64,000 nucleotides of DNA from Planococcus citri (taxonomy: Eukaryota > Arthropoda > Insecta > Hemiptera > Pseudococcidae). Position 1 is the stretch's first letter. Each line of letters begins with the position of its first letter. This document shows positions 16,123 through 29,839 of the stretch, piece after piece. The position numbers were made by a program, and so were the translations under genes. The stretch covers positions 69,812,001-69,876,000 of the forward strand of contig NC_088679.1 in NCBI RefSeq assembly GCF_950023065.1, given 5' to 3'. The notes under the pieces are model-generated. The model ran no database searches, was not told where the DNA came from, and saw only the letters and a program-made list of their open reading frames with translations.

Positions 16123-18980
16123 TAGCTGGACGGAGACGTACTTAACAGACTGATAATATACGATACCATATGTTATTACGTTAGAAGTTAGTTACCACTG
16201 TCAACCACATCTAGCCTTTGGTTTTGATTCTTTCTCTATCTTACATTTAAACATGTAGCTTTCAAACGATCCTATTGTTCAGCCGTTTAGGATCAGGAGA
16301 AATGCAAAGTCGGCACCTTTCAGTTCTCAAAAAAGAAACAGTGTATTATGCATTTTTTTTTATTAATTTGAAAAGAAAAAAACCTTAAACGTCAGGTCAA
16401 AAAATTCCAACATTTCACATACAATGTTTTACTACCAGATGTCTCACTTTTCCATTCCTTTTCTTTCACTCTTTTGACTTGGTGCCGACTCGCGAACGCG
16501 TGACTTTTTCCTGGAATTACTCGAGACCTTTTAGCAATGTTTTTTCTGTTCTGTTTAACAAAAAAAAGAAAAAAAAAAAAAAACATATCAGAGGAAACGT
16601 GACAGTATATATTTTGTATAATAGAGACAAACTTGAGGTAGTTAAGATGTTTATAAAAATGTTTGTCTACGATTTTAAATCTTTGTTCGGCTATTATGTA
16701 CTACATCATCCCATTCACGTTTCTGTCGCCATGTATATTGACCGTGCGCCTTTGTTGTAAATGTAGCCAACGACCTAATGAGTGATCGACTACAGATGCC
16801 TCTACTTTGACACATGTATTCTACGTATTAGTCACGCATTTGAAATGAGGCAAATCTATCCTATACTACTCTTGTTTCAATTTTTATTTCGCCTGTCGTT
16901 AAATTTCAGCGCAGCGTGGATACGGATAGCCATTTACGATGGTAGTTGATCTGGTGAAGGAAGTTTATTTCTCAAGGCTATTTCATTTTCGTGTGTAGAA
17001 CAACTGAACAACCGAATAAATCGACATAAATATTTGTGGTGGTAAAGAATGACGACTATATAAGACTAAAATCTTACGAGAGAGGAGATGAGAGAATGAT
17101 TTTACAACCTAAGCTAAGTTTTTCAACTTGTAAAAAAAAGTAAATATGTAGGTACCTACCTACACTTTTCAATTTGTCACCTCATCAAGGCTCGAATTCG
17201 TGATTCACTGACCCTAATCAATTCGATGAGTCGAATTCATACTAAGATTATATTTTTCAACTACGGCATTCTCGGACGATTTAAAAATTGCCGGTGGCTC
17301 CTGGCTCGAAATCGGCTGCAAAATGGTGGAAATTATTTCGGGGGGGGGGGAGGTCATTACAAAAGGTAGACAAAGTTTTGAGTAATTTGTCGCAAAAATT
17401 GACGATTGTAGAATTTTTTTTAAATTCGAGATTTTTCAACTTGTAAAAAAAATCATTTTCTCAACTGTCATCTTGGATTTGAAATTCGCTGGCTCTAATC
17501 CACTAGGAATATCGAATTTATGATAGAATTAAATTTTCAGCTATCGGAATTGATTGATTGCAACGCCTTCTATTTGAAATTACTGGTGAAAAGTCAAATA
17601 TTGCTGGAGGCTCCAGATCGGCTGGAAATAATGACGACAATCTATTCCGGAGATCGACTTTAGCATAAAAACCGAGTTCATTTTGATTTCATTGCTTGCT
17701 CTTTTTGTCGAAAATTAATGTTACCAATACTTAGAAAGTTTCTACCATTTTCAAAAATTCGCCAAAAATCAAAGTCAACTTCATCGTCCGGGTAACATGC
17801 TCTTTCAGTGAGCCAAATTTCAACTCTATTGAAGTCGATGAGTTGTAAAAGTTCCCATTGTTAGGTACATAATTAATAAACATTTACATTTTACAAAAAT
17901 AGATACGAGGTGAATTTGAGTGCATAGCATAGTGTGAATCACAAAAATCACACAGCTGACACGGCAGTATTATTTTACGCAGTTTCGGGCTTTACTCAGC
18001 AAATTAAACTGGTTCAGGAGCCCTACCATGTTGCCATGTCTCATCACACCCCACTTCGCCACTGTAACATTCCTGACCACACCACACTATAGATAATATA
18101 CGCCAAAAAAAAACCTTCGGTCGGAATTAATCATGTTTGGGTTCACCCATTTTTTTCGCTATTTGAATGAGCTACAGATATTTGCAGGCTATTTGATTTG
18201 TTCGTGTCCATGTTATTTTTAGGGAATATTAGAATATTACGTACCTATTTTGAAAATTCGAAAACCAGTACAAGACCTTCAATTTCAAATTTGCTAATGA
18301 ATAGTTGATATTTGTGTTTTGTGCTATCCAACTCATAGTGAAAAACCTGGAAAAATCAATCGTGACTGACGTGAGAAGTTTTAGTTCCCTTGCAACATAC
18401 CCGGTAATGCATGGCCAATTTTGAGTTTCACATATCTAATGTAAGCTTGATTGAAAGAGATCTTGTGAAAAAAACAATTCAAAATAATTTCTCTTCTCAG
18501 ATCTGTTAGCTCGCGAAATTATTTCATAAAAAATTGTACAGTTGATATCCCGAATATGCGCTAGGTAGGTAAGGTACCTAATACCTTCACATTTTTATTT
18601 CTATGCCCATCATTACCAACTGGGCAAATGCACACGTAAAAATTAGGCATACCTACCTACTTGGAGAAGGAGAATTTTCGAAACATGAATTGAATACAAG
18701 AATATAAATGATGCAGTGTCATAGTTATATGTATAATTTCTATTCAAAATGAATTTCAAGATTTTCACAACCCTCGCGGAAAAAAATCAACGCGCAAGTA
18801 GGAACAAAATAACACATTTAACAAACATTATGACTCTCAAGCAAAATACTTGATCTGAAAAATACATATAAAAATTCACAACTAATCTATAATATATATA
18901 AAACGAAATGAAATCAAAACAATAAGTTATGGGACCTACGTCCTACATATTGAAATATGATAAGCAAAAATTAAAATTAA
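16123..18980. other. Gene-free DNA with a dispersed array repeat
   Basis: No supportable gene. About 17240-17790 is one copy of a dispersed repeat also found at about 23880-24550, 35840-36540 and in part near 50650-50690. It includes strings such as CTCCAGATCGGCTGGAAA and CAAAATTGACGAT. Each copy lies downstream (3') of a lidless Hsp70 gene, so the repeat belongs to the duplicated unit. A T/A tract and microsatellite lie near 16560. Confidence 0.5.
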
Positions 18981-19006
18981 ACGTATGCATTTCACAGCAG
19001 CACGGT

Positions 19007-20860
19007 TCACAGGTATCTTTTAGCGTCTTGAACCATGCGGTTAATTTGCTGTTGAGTAAGACGACCTTCATCACGCTTAATGCTAATTTGATTGGAATTA
19101 CCGGTTGATGATTCGACAGCGGTTACGTTTAAAATACCATCAGCATCGATGTCAAATGTCACATCGACATTTATTACACCGGCACGTCTTGAAGGGATGT
19201 CCTCAAGTGTGAATTGACCAAGTAAATGGTTATACTTCGTTTCAGGATACTCGCCTTCGAATACTTTGAAACATATTTCAGTTTGATAATCGTATATCGT
19301 GGTGAAACCATCCGTTATTGTAGCTGGAATAGATGTATTACGTTTGATGACCACTGACATTCTATGGTCATACCCCACACTAATACCTAACGACAATGGC
19401 GTAACGTCTTTCAACACTAAATCCCGCACGATATTCGATTTGTCGCCGTTAAGTATGGCAGCTTGAACGGCGGCTCCGTAGGCTACAGCTTCATCCGGAT
19501 TGACAGATTTGTTCAACGTCTTTCCCACGAACAAAGCTTCCAACATCCTTTGTATTTTCGGGATTCGAGATGATCCGCCAACTAAGATCACTTGATCGAT
19601 CTGACTTTTATGGATATTAGCATCTTGAATTGCTTTTTCAACCAGGGACATTGCTTTTTGAAAGAAATCAATGTTCAATTCTTCGAAACGAGCTCGCGAT
19701 ATAGTAGAATAAAAGTCGATGCCATCGCACAGAGAATCGATTTGGATATTGGCCATCGTAGTTGATGATAAAGTTCTCTTTGCTAGTTCGCATTGGGTTT
19801 GCAGGCGACGAAGAGCTCTCTTGTTCTGACTGATATCTCTCCTGTATTTACGTTGAAATTCTTGAACAAAATGCTCAACCATTCGGATGTCGAAATCTTC
19901 GCCTCCCAAGTGAGTATCGCCGGCGGTTGAAATAACTTCGAATAAACCTTGTTGGATGGTTAAAATAGATACGTCGAAGGTTCCGCCACCGAGATCGAAA
20001 ATCAAAACCGTTTGTTTGCCGGAGCGCTGAACAAATAGAGATGAATTAGTCGATTGATGTATAGGAAAAGTTCACTACGTATAATAACAATACCCATACG
20101 TACTTTATTCTCTAAACCGTAAGCGAAACCAGCGGCAGTAGGTTCGTTAATAATACGTAATACATTTAGACCGCAGATAGTACCAGCATCTTTTGTGGCC
20201 CGTCTTTGAGAATCGTTGAAATACGCTGGAACGGTGATAACAGCCTTTCTGATTGTTTTACCAAGATACGCTTCGGCGGTCGCTTTCATTTTTTGTAATA
20301 TCTTCGCGGATATCTGTGATGGATTACAGATAAATTAAAAGTCATGAAGCATCGAACGACTAGAAAATATCAAAATTCTGAGTCTCTGACTTACCTCTTC
20401 AGGAATAAACATCTTATTATTGCCTTGGATATCAACTACGATTGCTGGTTTGTTTTCATTATTACGAACTCGAAAAGGCCAGTGCTTCATATCGTCCTGA
20501 ACAGTAGTATCATGAAAATTACGGCCCATCAATCGTTTAACATCTGCACACAAATATTTACGTACTTAGCGTAGGTATTGCACTTTAAATAAATTAAAAC
20601 ACACAACACGACGACGTGTGTCGATGCAAAATCGAATACAAAATTTGAAACTTACCATAAATGGTATTTTTCACATTACTTGCTACTTGATTTTTCGCAG
20701 CTTCTCCTATTAACAATCCTTCTTCGGGAGAAAATGCCACGTAACTGGGCGTTATTCTGTTGCCTTGATCGTTTGCGATAATCTCAATTTGGCCATGCTG
20801 TAATACAGCAACGCACGAGTACGTAGTACCCAAATCTATACCGATAGCTGGAGTGCCCAT
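19007..20860 (-). CDS. Hsp70: Lidless Hsp70-family chaperone
   Basis: Four coding exons: 20656-20860, 20395-20543, 20104-20313 and 19007-20026, in phase, 527 aa. The start [15 protein letters not shown] was chosen because it matches the paralogues; two residues are missing against MGTPAPAIG. The nucleotide-binding domain is complete: [50 protein letters not shown]. The beta substrate domain ends at [13 protein letters not shown] and [11 protein letters not shown]. The ORF then stops within the first lid helix (MVQDAKRYL), five codons before the stop used by the other copies, because an AAA codon is TGA here. Helical lid and EEVD are absent. Without a lid, fast, weak substrate binding is expected from Hsp70 biochemistry, and EEVD-dependent co-chaperones should not dock. 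EDFDI replaces the usual EDFDN. Confidence 0.9.
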
Positions 20861-20874
20861 TTTTGTACTGGTAC

Positions 20875-20972
20875 CTGTTGTAATAATACAAACATAAATT
20901 CACTAGTACCAGGCTGTACAAGTACTACATAAAATAGCTAAACTAAAACAAAAATGTCAAGCCAAAACATAC
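20875..20972 (-). other. Leader intron of the lidless Hsp70 gene at 19-20.9 kb
   Basis: Donor ATTTG|GTATG at 20972 and acceptor CAACAG at 20875 on the minus strand, as in the paralogues. A TATAAAAA string at 20977-20984 lies just upstream of the donor. Confidence 0.45.
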
Positions 20973-21428
20973 CAAATTTTTATACTCGTGGGTAAATATC
21001 GGATACTTGAATCTCTTCCTTCTGTTTCCTTCTGCTTGCACGATGAAAGTTGAAACACTGAGATGAGATTCAACCAACGAAAAAATATTGTACTAATCAG
21101 TAATCACGAATTACGTACTCAAATCGATCGAATAAATACCACCAGAAAATTACAAAATCACGCTTGGTAATACAGTATAAAATTACACGAGTACTAGATT
21201 TTCAAATGAAGAATGAGATGAGTTGAGATATAACAATTAACATTTACAAAGTTATTGCATTTCAAAAGAAAAAACTGAAACTGATAATCTGAACAACAAC
21301 AACATCGACTCCTCTGACTGTGTCAGTGTGTCTGTTCAGGTGTTCACTGTTGTCTGTAAAACGCCTAGAACCAGTTGCGAGTTGCAGTAATAACCGTGTG
21401 GGGTGGAAAGGAAAGAGGATGTACAATC

Positions 21429-21471
21429 GGAAACGTTCGGATACGCTCGGAATACTTTCGTTTAGAGATGA
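21429..21471 (-). promoter_or_regulatory. Conserved upstream block, copy 2
   Basis: Matches 2109-2151 almost base for base, including GTTCGGATACGCTCGGAAT and CTTTCGTTTAGAGATG. It lies about 570 bp upstream of the ATG at 20860. Function unknown; it could be a promoter element or simply a young duplication. Confidence 0.35.
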
Positions 21472-21474
21472 TGA

Positions 21475-22308
21475 GAATTGAAGGGCCTGATGGAAGAAGG
21501 GCCTCCTAGCTCGGCCGGAGGCCCTTTTTCCTCCTTTTGGTGATTTGAGTTCCTTGAAGTCTTTACTATCTTTACTACCTTCGGTGTGAGTTTCAGTTCA
21601 TGATCTTGTTCCTACAGCAAGCTACAAGATGTTTTATTCATATCTCTTTGAATAAAACATCTGAACATCTCAATTGGCGTACCGCCATACCGTAGGTACG
21701 TACGTGTTACAGTTTCATAAAAATTGATCTGGAGGCGAAAGGAAGCATACTATGTACAAAAATTTCAAGTAAACAAAGTTGTAGAGAATTAAATTTCCAA
21801 TCGACATAATGTCGTTAGTTTTTTTCTAAATGCTTAGTTTTCGATTTATATCACGTAAAAGATGAATGTGAATGAAAATCAAAATCAGCTTAAATGGAAA
21901 AAATTGATCTGGAGGTGAAAGGAAGCATCCTAAGAAAATTTCAAGTATACAAAGTTGTAGAGAATTAAATTTCCAATCGACGTAATGTCGTAAGTTTTTT
22001 TCTAAAATGCTTAGTTTTCGATTTAATCACGTTAGAAGATGAAGTTAATGAAAATCAAAATCAACTTATGGAAGAAGGGCCTCCGACGCGAGTTTTTAAA
22101 TCTCATTTTTTTCGAAGGATGTGGATAAATTATTTGACGGGTGATGGTCAATACTTGTTGCTGACACTTCAAATAAAGAAAAAACACCTACCTCAAATTA
22201 ATACGTTGAGTAGTTTTCAATTGGCAACAAAAGTAAAACTTTGAACGCGTTTTTCTCAAAACTATGTTTTTCCGAGGGAGCCCTTCTTCCATCAGGTCCT
22301 TCAATTTT
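21475..22308. mobile_element. MITE-like element with inverted ends
   Basis: AATTGAAGGGCCTGATGG near 21476 is inverted at its right end (CCATCAGGTCCTTCAATT, ending near 22306). Inside, two direct copies of a block of about 180 bp start near 21720 and 21898. This block is the same family as the repeats in the intron 2 insertion at 6.1-6.47 kb, in opposite orientation. No clear target duplication, so the exact edges are uncertain. No transposase ORF. Confidence 0.6.
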
Positions 22309-22329
22309 TCTTAGAGCACGAAGGAATTT

Positions 22330-25175
22330 TTCGCCTCCACTGAAGTTTCTGAAAATTTATGTGGTGGAATTCTGAAAAATGTCTAGTAACTTTCGATTTA
22401 TTAATTAATCCATTAATTCCATAGAAATTTACGAAGAAAAGTTGTCGTAATGGCGAGAAAAGTGTAAAAAAAATTTGATTTTTGCGAAATACCTAAACCT
22501 AATAATTGATAACATTTTTTAAAATGAAGAAAAATTTCAAGAATTTGTAAGTAATTGGATATTTAAAAAAAAACAACAACAACAACAACAAAATGTTCAT
22601 ACCTAATATGCAAAAGTTCTCTACTTGATACGATTTATTATTTATTTATTTTTCAAAATACGTAGGTATGAAGTGAATTACAAGGGAGGAAATTCATTGA
22701 AATACGTAGACGTGTGTGCATTTTTTAATAGAATTATTTGAATTTGAAATAGGTATAATTTACTCTTTTTACTCATTCTGAATTGAAGTTTCAAAAACAC
22801 GTTTGTATACATTATGTATAGAAGAGAAGTGAAAATAAACAAATGTCAATTAAAATCTGATAAGCTTGATGTTCCGAATTCCGATGTTCGAAAAACATCA
22901 CTCATAAATCAGAGATATTTGTTTTTCTTTCAAAATATGCATTATGCACAAATCATGATTTATGAATAAGTATCATAAAATCGACTTGAAAGTTCGAATT
23001 TTAATTTTCCTTTCTAAGTACAATACGCGTATTTCACTGGCTTTAAAAAAATATTAAAATTTCTGGCTGATGTATATTTTTTCATGCTCTTTGATCTAAC
23101 TTTGTACAGCTCAAAATTTTTTGCGAGTGTTGGAGATAACTCCTTTGATAGGTACTTTAGTATTTTCAGAATTATTTTTCTCATGTACGCTGAACAAGAA
23201 AAAAAAACTGTTTTCATACTTTTCATCACGTATTTTATACGAAAAAAGGAGCTCTGGGATTTGGGTTTTACATTTTACAAGTTAGGTATATCATAGACAA
23301 TATCCATGTAAATTATAAGCAAAATAAAATAAGTAAGGTACATATACGACCTTTTAAAAACGATTTTTTGTGCAAGCTGTTCTCAACTTTCTAGAATCTC
23401 TACTCACGAGAAGCTTGGAAGAGGGTGGTAAAATCGAAATACCTAGTATCAAAAATACATCACTAAGCGCAAGCGTTCATTGAAGTTGTGGAATTTCATT
23501 TTTCAATTATTTTTGGCTAATTTTTGAAAGTTCAAATACCCATTTTCCATTTTAAAATGAAAAATTGATAAATTGAAGTATACTTCACCAAATTGTAAAC
23601 GACAATTATGCTATTTTCTTCTGTGCTTATAATTTTTAAGAAAGGTGCATATTTTAAGAAATTTAAACCTCCGAAGGATTCGTAATTTTTCGATGGTCTA
23701 CCTACCTAAAATTTATTTTCTGCGCCACCATAGTAAAAGAAAATAGTAAAATAATTATTCTGATTTGAAGTTTTTTTTTTATTTTATGTTTTTTTTTTTC
23801 ACTAGGTACTTTACGTGTGTATTATTATGTACCTATCTATGGTTCATACTCGAATTCCACGGGTATTAGGCCGATCGAAAATAGAATGATTTTCAGAATA
23901 AAATTCCAAAATCGTCAATTTCTGCGACAAACAGCTCAAAATCTTGCCTATCCCCTAAAGTCGACCACTCCAATGAATTGGTACCATTTTTGGCGAAGTT
24001 TTGAGCAATTTTTTGCAAAAATTGACGATTTTGGAATTTTTTTACAATTTGAGATTTCGCTGGAAGCTCCAGAGCGACTGAAAAATAGTAGAAATCGATT
24101 CGGGGGATTGGCCTTTAAAGGGTAGACGCAGTTTTGAGTAATTTGTATAGCAAAAATTTATGACGTTGGATTTTTTTTCAATTTGAGGTTTTTCAACTTG
24201 TAAAAAATACTTTCACTTTTCGACTGTCATCTTGGATTTGAAATTCGCCGGCTTTAATCTGATCGAAATGCCGAACTCATGACAGGATTACATTTTCAGC
24301 TCCCGAAGTTGATTGCAACACCTTCTAGAGCAATTTGAAATTACTGGAGAACCGAGAAAAGTCAAATTTTTCTGGAGGTTCCAGATCGGCTGGAAAATGG
24401 CGACAATCGATTCGGGAGATCGCCTTTAGCATTTAAACAGAGTTTTAGATTTTCATCTTGATTGCATTGTTTACTCGTTTTGTCAAAAATTAATATATAC
24501 AAATACTCACAATAGGAAATTTCCACAATTTTCAAAAATTCGCCAAAAATCGAAAAGACGACTTCGTCTTGAAAGAAAAATTGTAAAAAAAAAAAGAATG
24601 CAAATAATTTCTCTTCTATGAAAATTTACAGATTGCGAATATGCGCTAGGTAAGTACCTAATACCTATACATTTTCAATAATTCTATGCCCAATGTCTAT
24701 CATTATCAACTGGGCAAATGCACACGCAAAAATTAAGCATAACCTAAACTTGGAGAATTTTCAAAAAATGATTTGAGTACAATAATATCAATAATTCGTT
24801 ATACGTATATTTTTCATTTATAATGATGAATTCCAAGACTAAGAAATAACATATTTGAACATGATGATGATTCTTAAGCAAAATATTTACGTCTAGAAAA
24901 AATTCAAAGTTTCAACCGATCTATCTTCTACATATAATATATGGAAAAAAATCAACGCGCAAGTAGCAACAAAATAACATATGTACGTAACAAACATGAT
25001 GACTCTCAAGTACAATACTCAACTCTGAGAAAAATAAAAATCCTCAATTAATTTATAATATATATGATGATTTTTTAAATCTTTAATTAAATCAAAATAA
25101 TAACTTTGTCATAATAACAGAATCAAGTACTCATCAAAATATGATAAGCAAAAATTAAAATTAAACGTATGCCTT
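22330..25175. repeat. Duplicated intergenic DNA between two lidless genes
   Basis: No gene. 22330-23790 pairs with 2200-3480 upstream of the remnant gene. 23880-24550 is a copy of the dispersed downstream repeat. 24600-25170 resembles 18500-19000, which shows the shared 3' flank of lidless copies (for example ATGCGCTAGGTA and GGGCAAATGCACACG). Confidence 0.5.
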
Positions 25176-27035
<1,860 letters not shown>

Positions 27036-27047
27036 TTGTACTGGTAC

Positions 27048-27164
27048 CTGTTGTAATATTACAAACACAAATTCACTAGTACCTTGCCACTTTATTTATC
27101 ATCTTCATGTACAAGTACTACATTCCAAAAGTGGCTAAATTACAACCAAAATGCAAAAACATAC
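27048..27164 (-). other. Leader intron of the lidless Hsp70 gene at 25.2-27.0 kb
   Basis: Donor AGTTTG|GTATG at 27164, acceptor CAACAG at 27048. The upstream leader exon matches the paralogues, but the TATAAAAG string of other copies is TGTAAAAG here. This argues that the string is not an essential TATA box. Confidence 0.45.
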
Positions 27165-27419
27165 CAAACTTTTACAGGTAAATATCAAGTACTTGAACCC
27201 TTTTCCGGTTTTTACCACGTTGCACGATGAAACAATGAGATTCAATTCAACCAACAGAAAATTGTACTACTCACGATCACGAACGTACTCAAATCGATGG
27301 AATAAATACTATCAGAAAATTAAAATTAACACTGGTAATAATTATTATAAATTACATGAATAGTTTTTCAATTTCAAATGAGAAAACTGAAAAGGAACAG
27401 ATTCTTCTGTTCAACCAAG

Positions 27420-29640
27420 GATGTCTCCTCTCGTAGACTTAAGACTTAAGAGTTAAGAACTCGCGCTTTATAGTTTCTAGAATCTACGAAGTATGATTTC
27501 GATTTGTTACCTTTTACCGGCTTTTCGCTTGGTCTTACCGTTAGCTTGGTCCCAGTTCTCTCTTTGCCGCACCGCATCGGGGTGTGTGACGTAATGAGGC
27601 GGAGTTCTCCGCTGTAATTTCAAATACACGTGTGTTTGTGTTGATTCTTCCTTTGTATTTGTAAGCGACTAAGCGTGAGTTACTTGTTACTTTACTACAA
27701 ATTTTTATGGTTTAAAAAAAAAACACAGGGAGATGCGTACGTGATTTATTCCAGAACAATCGCTTAGAAAATGTTATACTTACTAATCAAAAAAAGAAAA
27801 AAAAATTTAAACAAAAATTCAACGTTTTACGTAAGTAGTGTTGAATTGAATGGGAAAAAAATAAAAATTATAAAGGTTTTCTTCAGTTATGGTTTAGTAT
27901 TACTTTTTTTTTCAATAAAAAAGGACAAAATGTATACCTACGATTTTTAAACATGACAAATTTTTAAAAATGTGATAATTACAGCACAAGTGACAAGGGT
28001 CAAAAGAAAAATGAAATGTTTTAAACATGTTTAAAACACGTTTAAAACAAATGAAAAAAACAGAACGATGTTTTAAACAAAACAGCCGTTTAAAACTTTT
28101 TTGTTTTAAACGTGGTTTTTTTCAACTCTAATTTCCTAAAAAAAAAAGTTTGAGGAGCTCATTGCAAAAATAGCCCTTGTCCAAAATGAAAATAAAAAAA
28201 AACAAGACAAAAAACCGCTGTAAAGTCCTGATGAATTGGTATAGTGTATTCAAAGCGATTTTTTTATCAACCTGAGTAATTCTTGTTACTCTCAGAAAAA
28301 CTTTTAGAGGGCTATCATACTGATGCATCCATACAATGCAGTGGAGAAAAGAACCTCCCCAATTTTTTTGCGAAGTGACAAGGGCTATTTTTGCAATGAG
28401 CTCCTCGTTTTTTTTTTTTTTTTTTAGTTTCTTGTTGAAAAAAAGTGAAACTGAACAAACTGTATTTTTAGAGACAAATTTTGTGTTTTGATTTCAGTTT
28501 TTCAATATTTCTTGAGCTTTATACCTATTTTATGACGTCACATCTTAAAAATTGATGTCTGGTGAACCCAAAAATAAATGAATTTGTAGGTATTTAAAAG
28601 TTAAAACACATTTTCACATAGTTTTAAAACAATTTGTTTAAAAAAAAAACACGTTTTTGTACAACCCTGGGGTATACCCTATTTTGAATAAAATTTCCGC
28701 CCGTGAAATATTTATTTATTTCGTTGAATTGAGATTTTTTTGAAGCTTCATTCATTTCTTCAAAAAAATGCTTCAAAAGTTCATATTAACGTTGGTATAC
28801 AAAGTAATAATAGGTGCGATACTACATGGTGAGTAATTATTCAATTAATTATGTACCTAAGCGTTATTTATTTTTTTTTTTTCAATTGAAAAAAGAAAAA
28901 AGAATGAGTGTCTATCGCTGAATTCATCATTTTCAAATATGTACTTCAATTTGATTATTTTTTTAATTTCTTTCGTTGAATTAAAAAAAAGTACCTAGAT
29001 ACCTACATATCTTCTTCAAAAATATGTTGCACTCTATTTGAGGGGTATGTTTAAAGAACAATTACTCACATATAAGTAGTTTTAAATGGAGAAAAAAAAA
29101 TATTCAATTTCCTAAAAGTAAATTATTTCACGAGAACAATGTCATCATCAACGATGAAATTATTATCTACAAGTAGGTACAAATACTTTTGAAATTTAAT
29201 TTAATTTTCATTGTTTCTTCTGTATTAGCTTTTGATTTTCAAAATTTAATTTTTTGTAGCATTTTTTGATTATTATAGGTAATAACGAATTTGGAGAAAA
29301 ATTAACATCATCCATATCTATATCTAAATGTTCAACATTCCAAATGTGATCTCATTTCACCACGTTATTTTAGCATCCTGTAAAATTTCATTTCATGAAC
29401 GATGGCTGTTGTTCTTTAGTTTGAAATAATTAATTTGCCTCCAATTTGTATTTCATTTCTATTTATGTAGAAAGAAAATGATAGTAAAAATGATTTACTT
29501 ATTATTTTTATTGTGACGGTTTGTTTTCAATTTGTTTCATCTATATTTTTGAAGAAAAAAAAGCATCTTTGCTTTAGAGAAAGGAGAGGATGTGAATTGC
29601 TATAACGTCAGATCTACCAATACCGTACATACGTACATGA
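27420..29640. other. Gene-free AT-rich DNA
   Basis: No supportable gene. It contains homopolymer runs, TTTAAAAC repeats near 28020-28110 and one MITE (28152-28406). The rest is low-complexity A/T sequence leading to the 3' end of the truncated Hsp70-J gene. Confidence 0.5.
28152..28406. mobile_element. Small MITE with GAGGAGCT ends
   Basis: GAGGAGCTCATTGCAAAAAT at 28152 is inverted at its right end, finishing at 28406. Flanking GTTT on both sides could be a 4-bp duplication. The GAGGAGCT terminus resembles the element at 5870-7287, suggesting one family. No ORF. Confidence 0.65.
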
Positions 29641-29681
29641 ATAATTTTGGTAAATAAATTTTTCATTCATTACGACTACTT

Positions 29682-29687
29682 TTTATT
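29682..29687 (-). terminator. Candidate poly(A) signal of the truncated Hsp70-J gene
   Basis: AATAAA on the minus strand about 150 nt beyond the stop codon at 29840. Position is comparable to the candidate signal of the first Hsp70-J gene. Confidence 0.35.
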
Positions 29688-29839
29688 AGCCTAAATAGAA
29701 ATTGGCACAAGCAGAAATAATATAAAACAATACATAGACGTAGAGTAAGGAAGCTATACGTAACATATCTACGTACTTAGATAGGCAATGGGTATGCAAG
29801 TATACCTATTTTGAAACAATATCCGTTCATCACAGATAT

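Noticed and set aside
16479..16760. 93-codon plus-strand ORF
   Set aside because: It crosses a poly-A/Lys run and low-complexity DNA; no homology, no splice context, no conserved copy.
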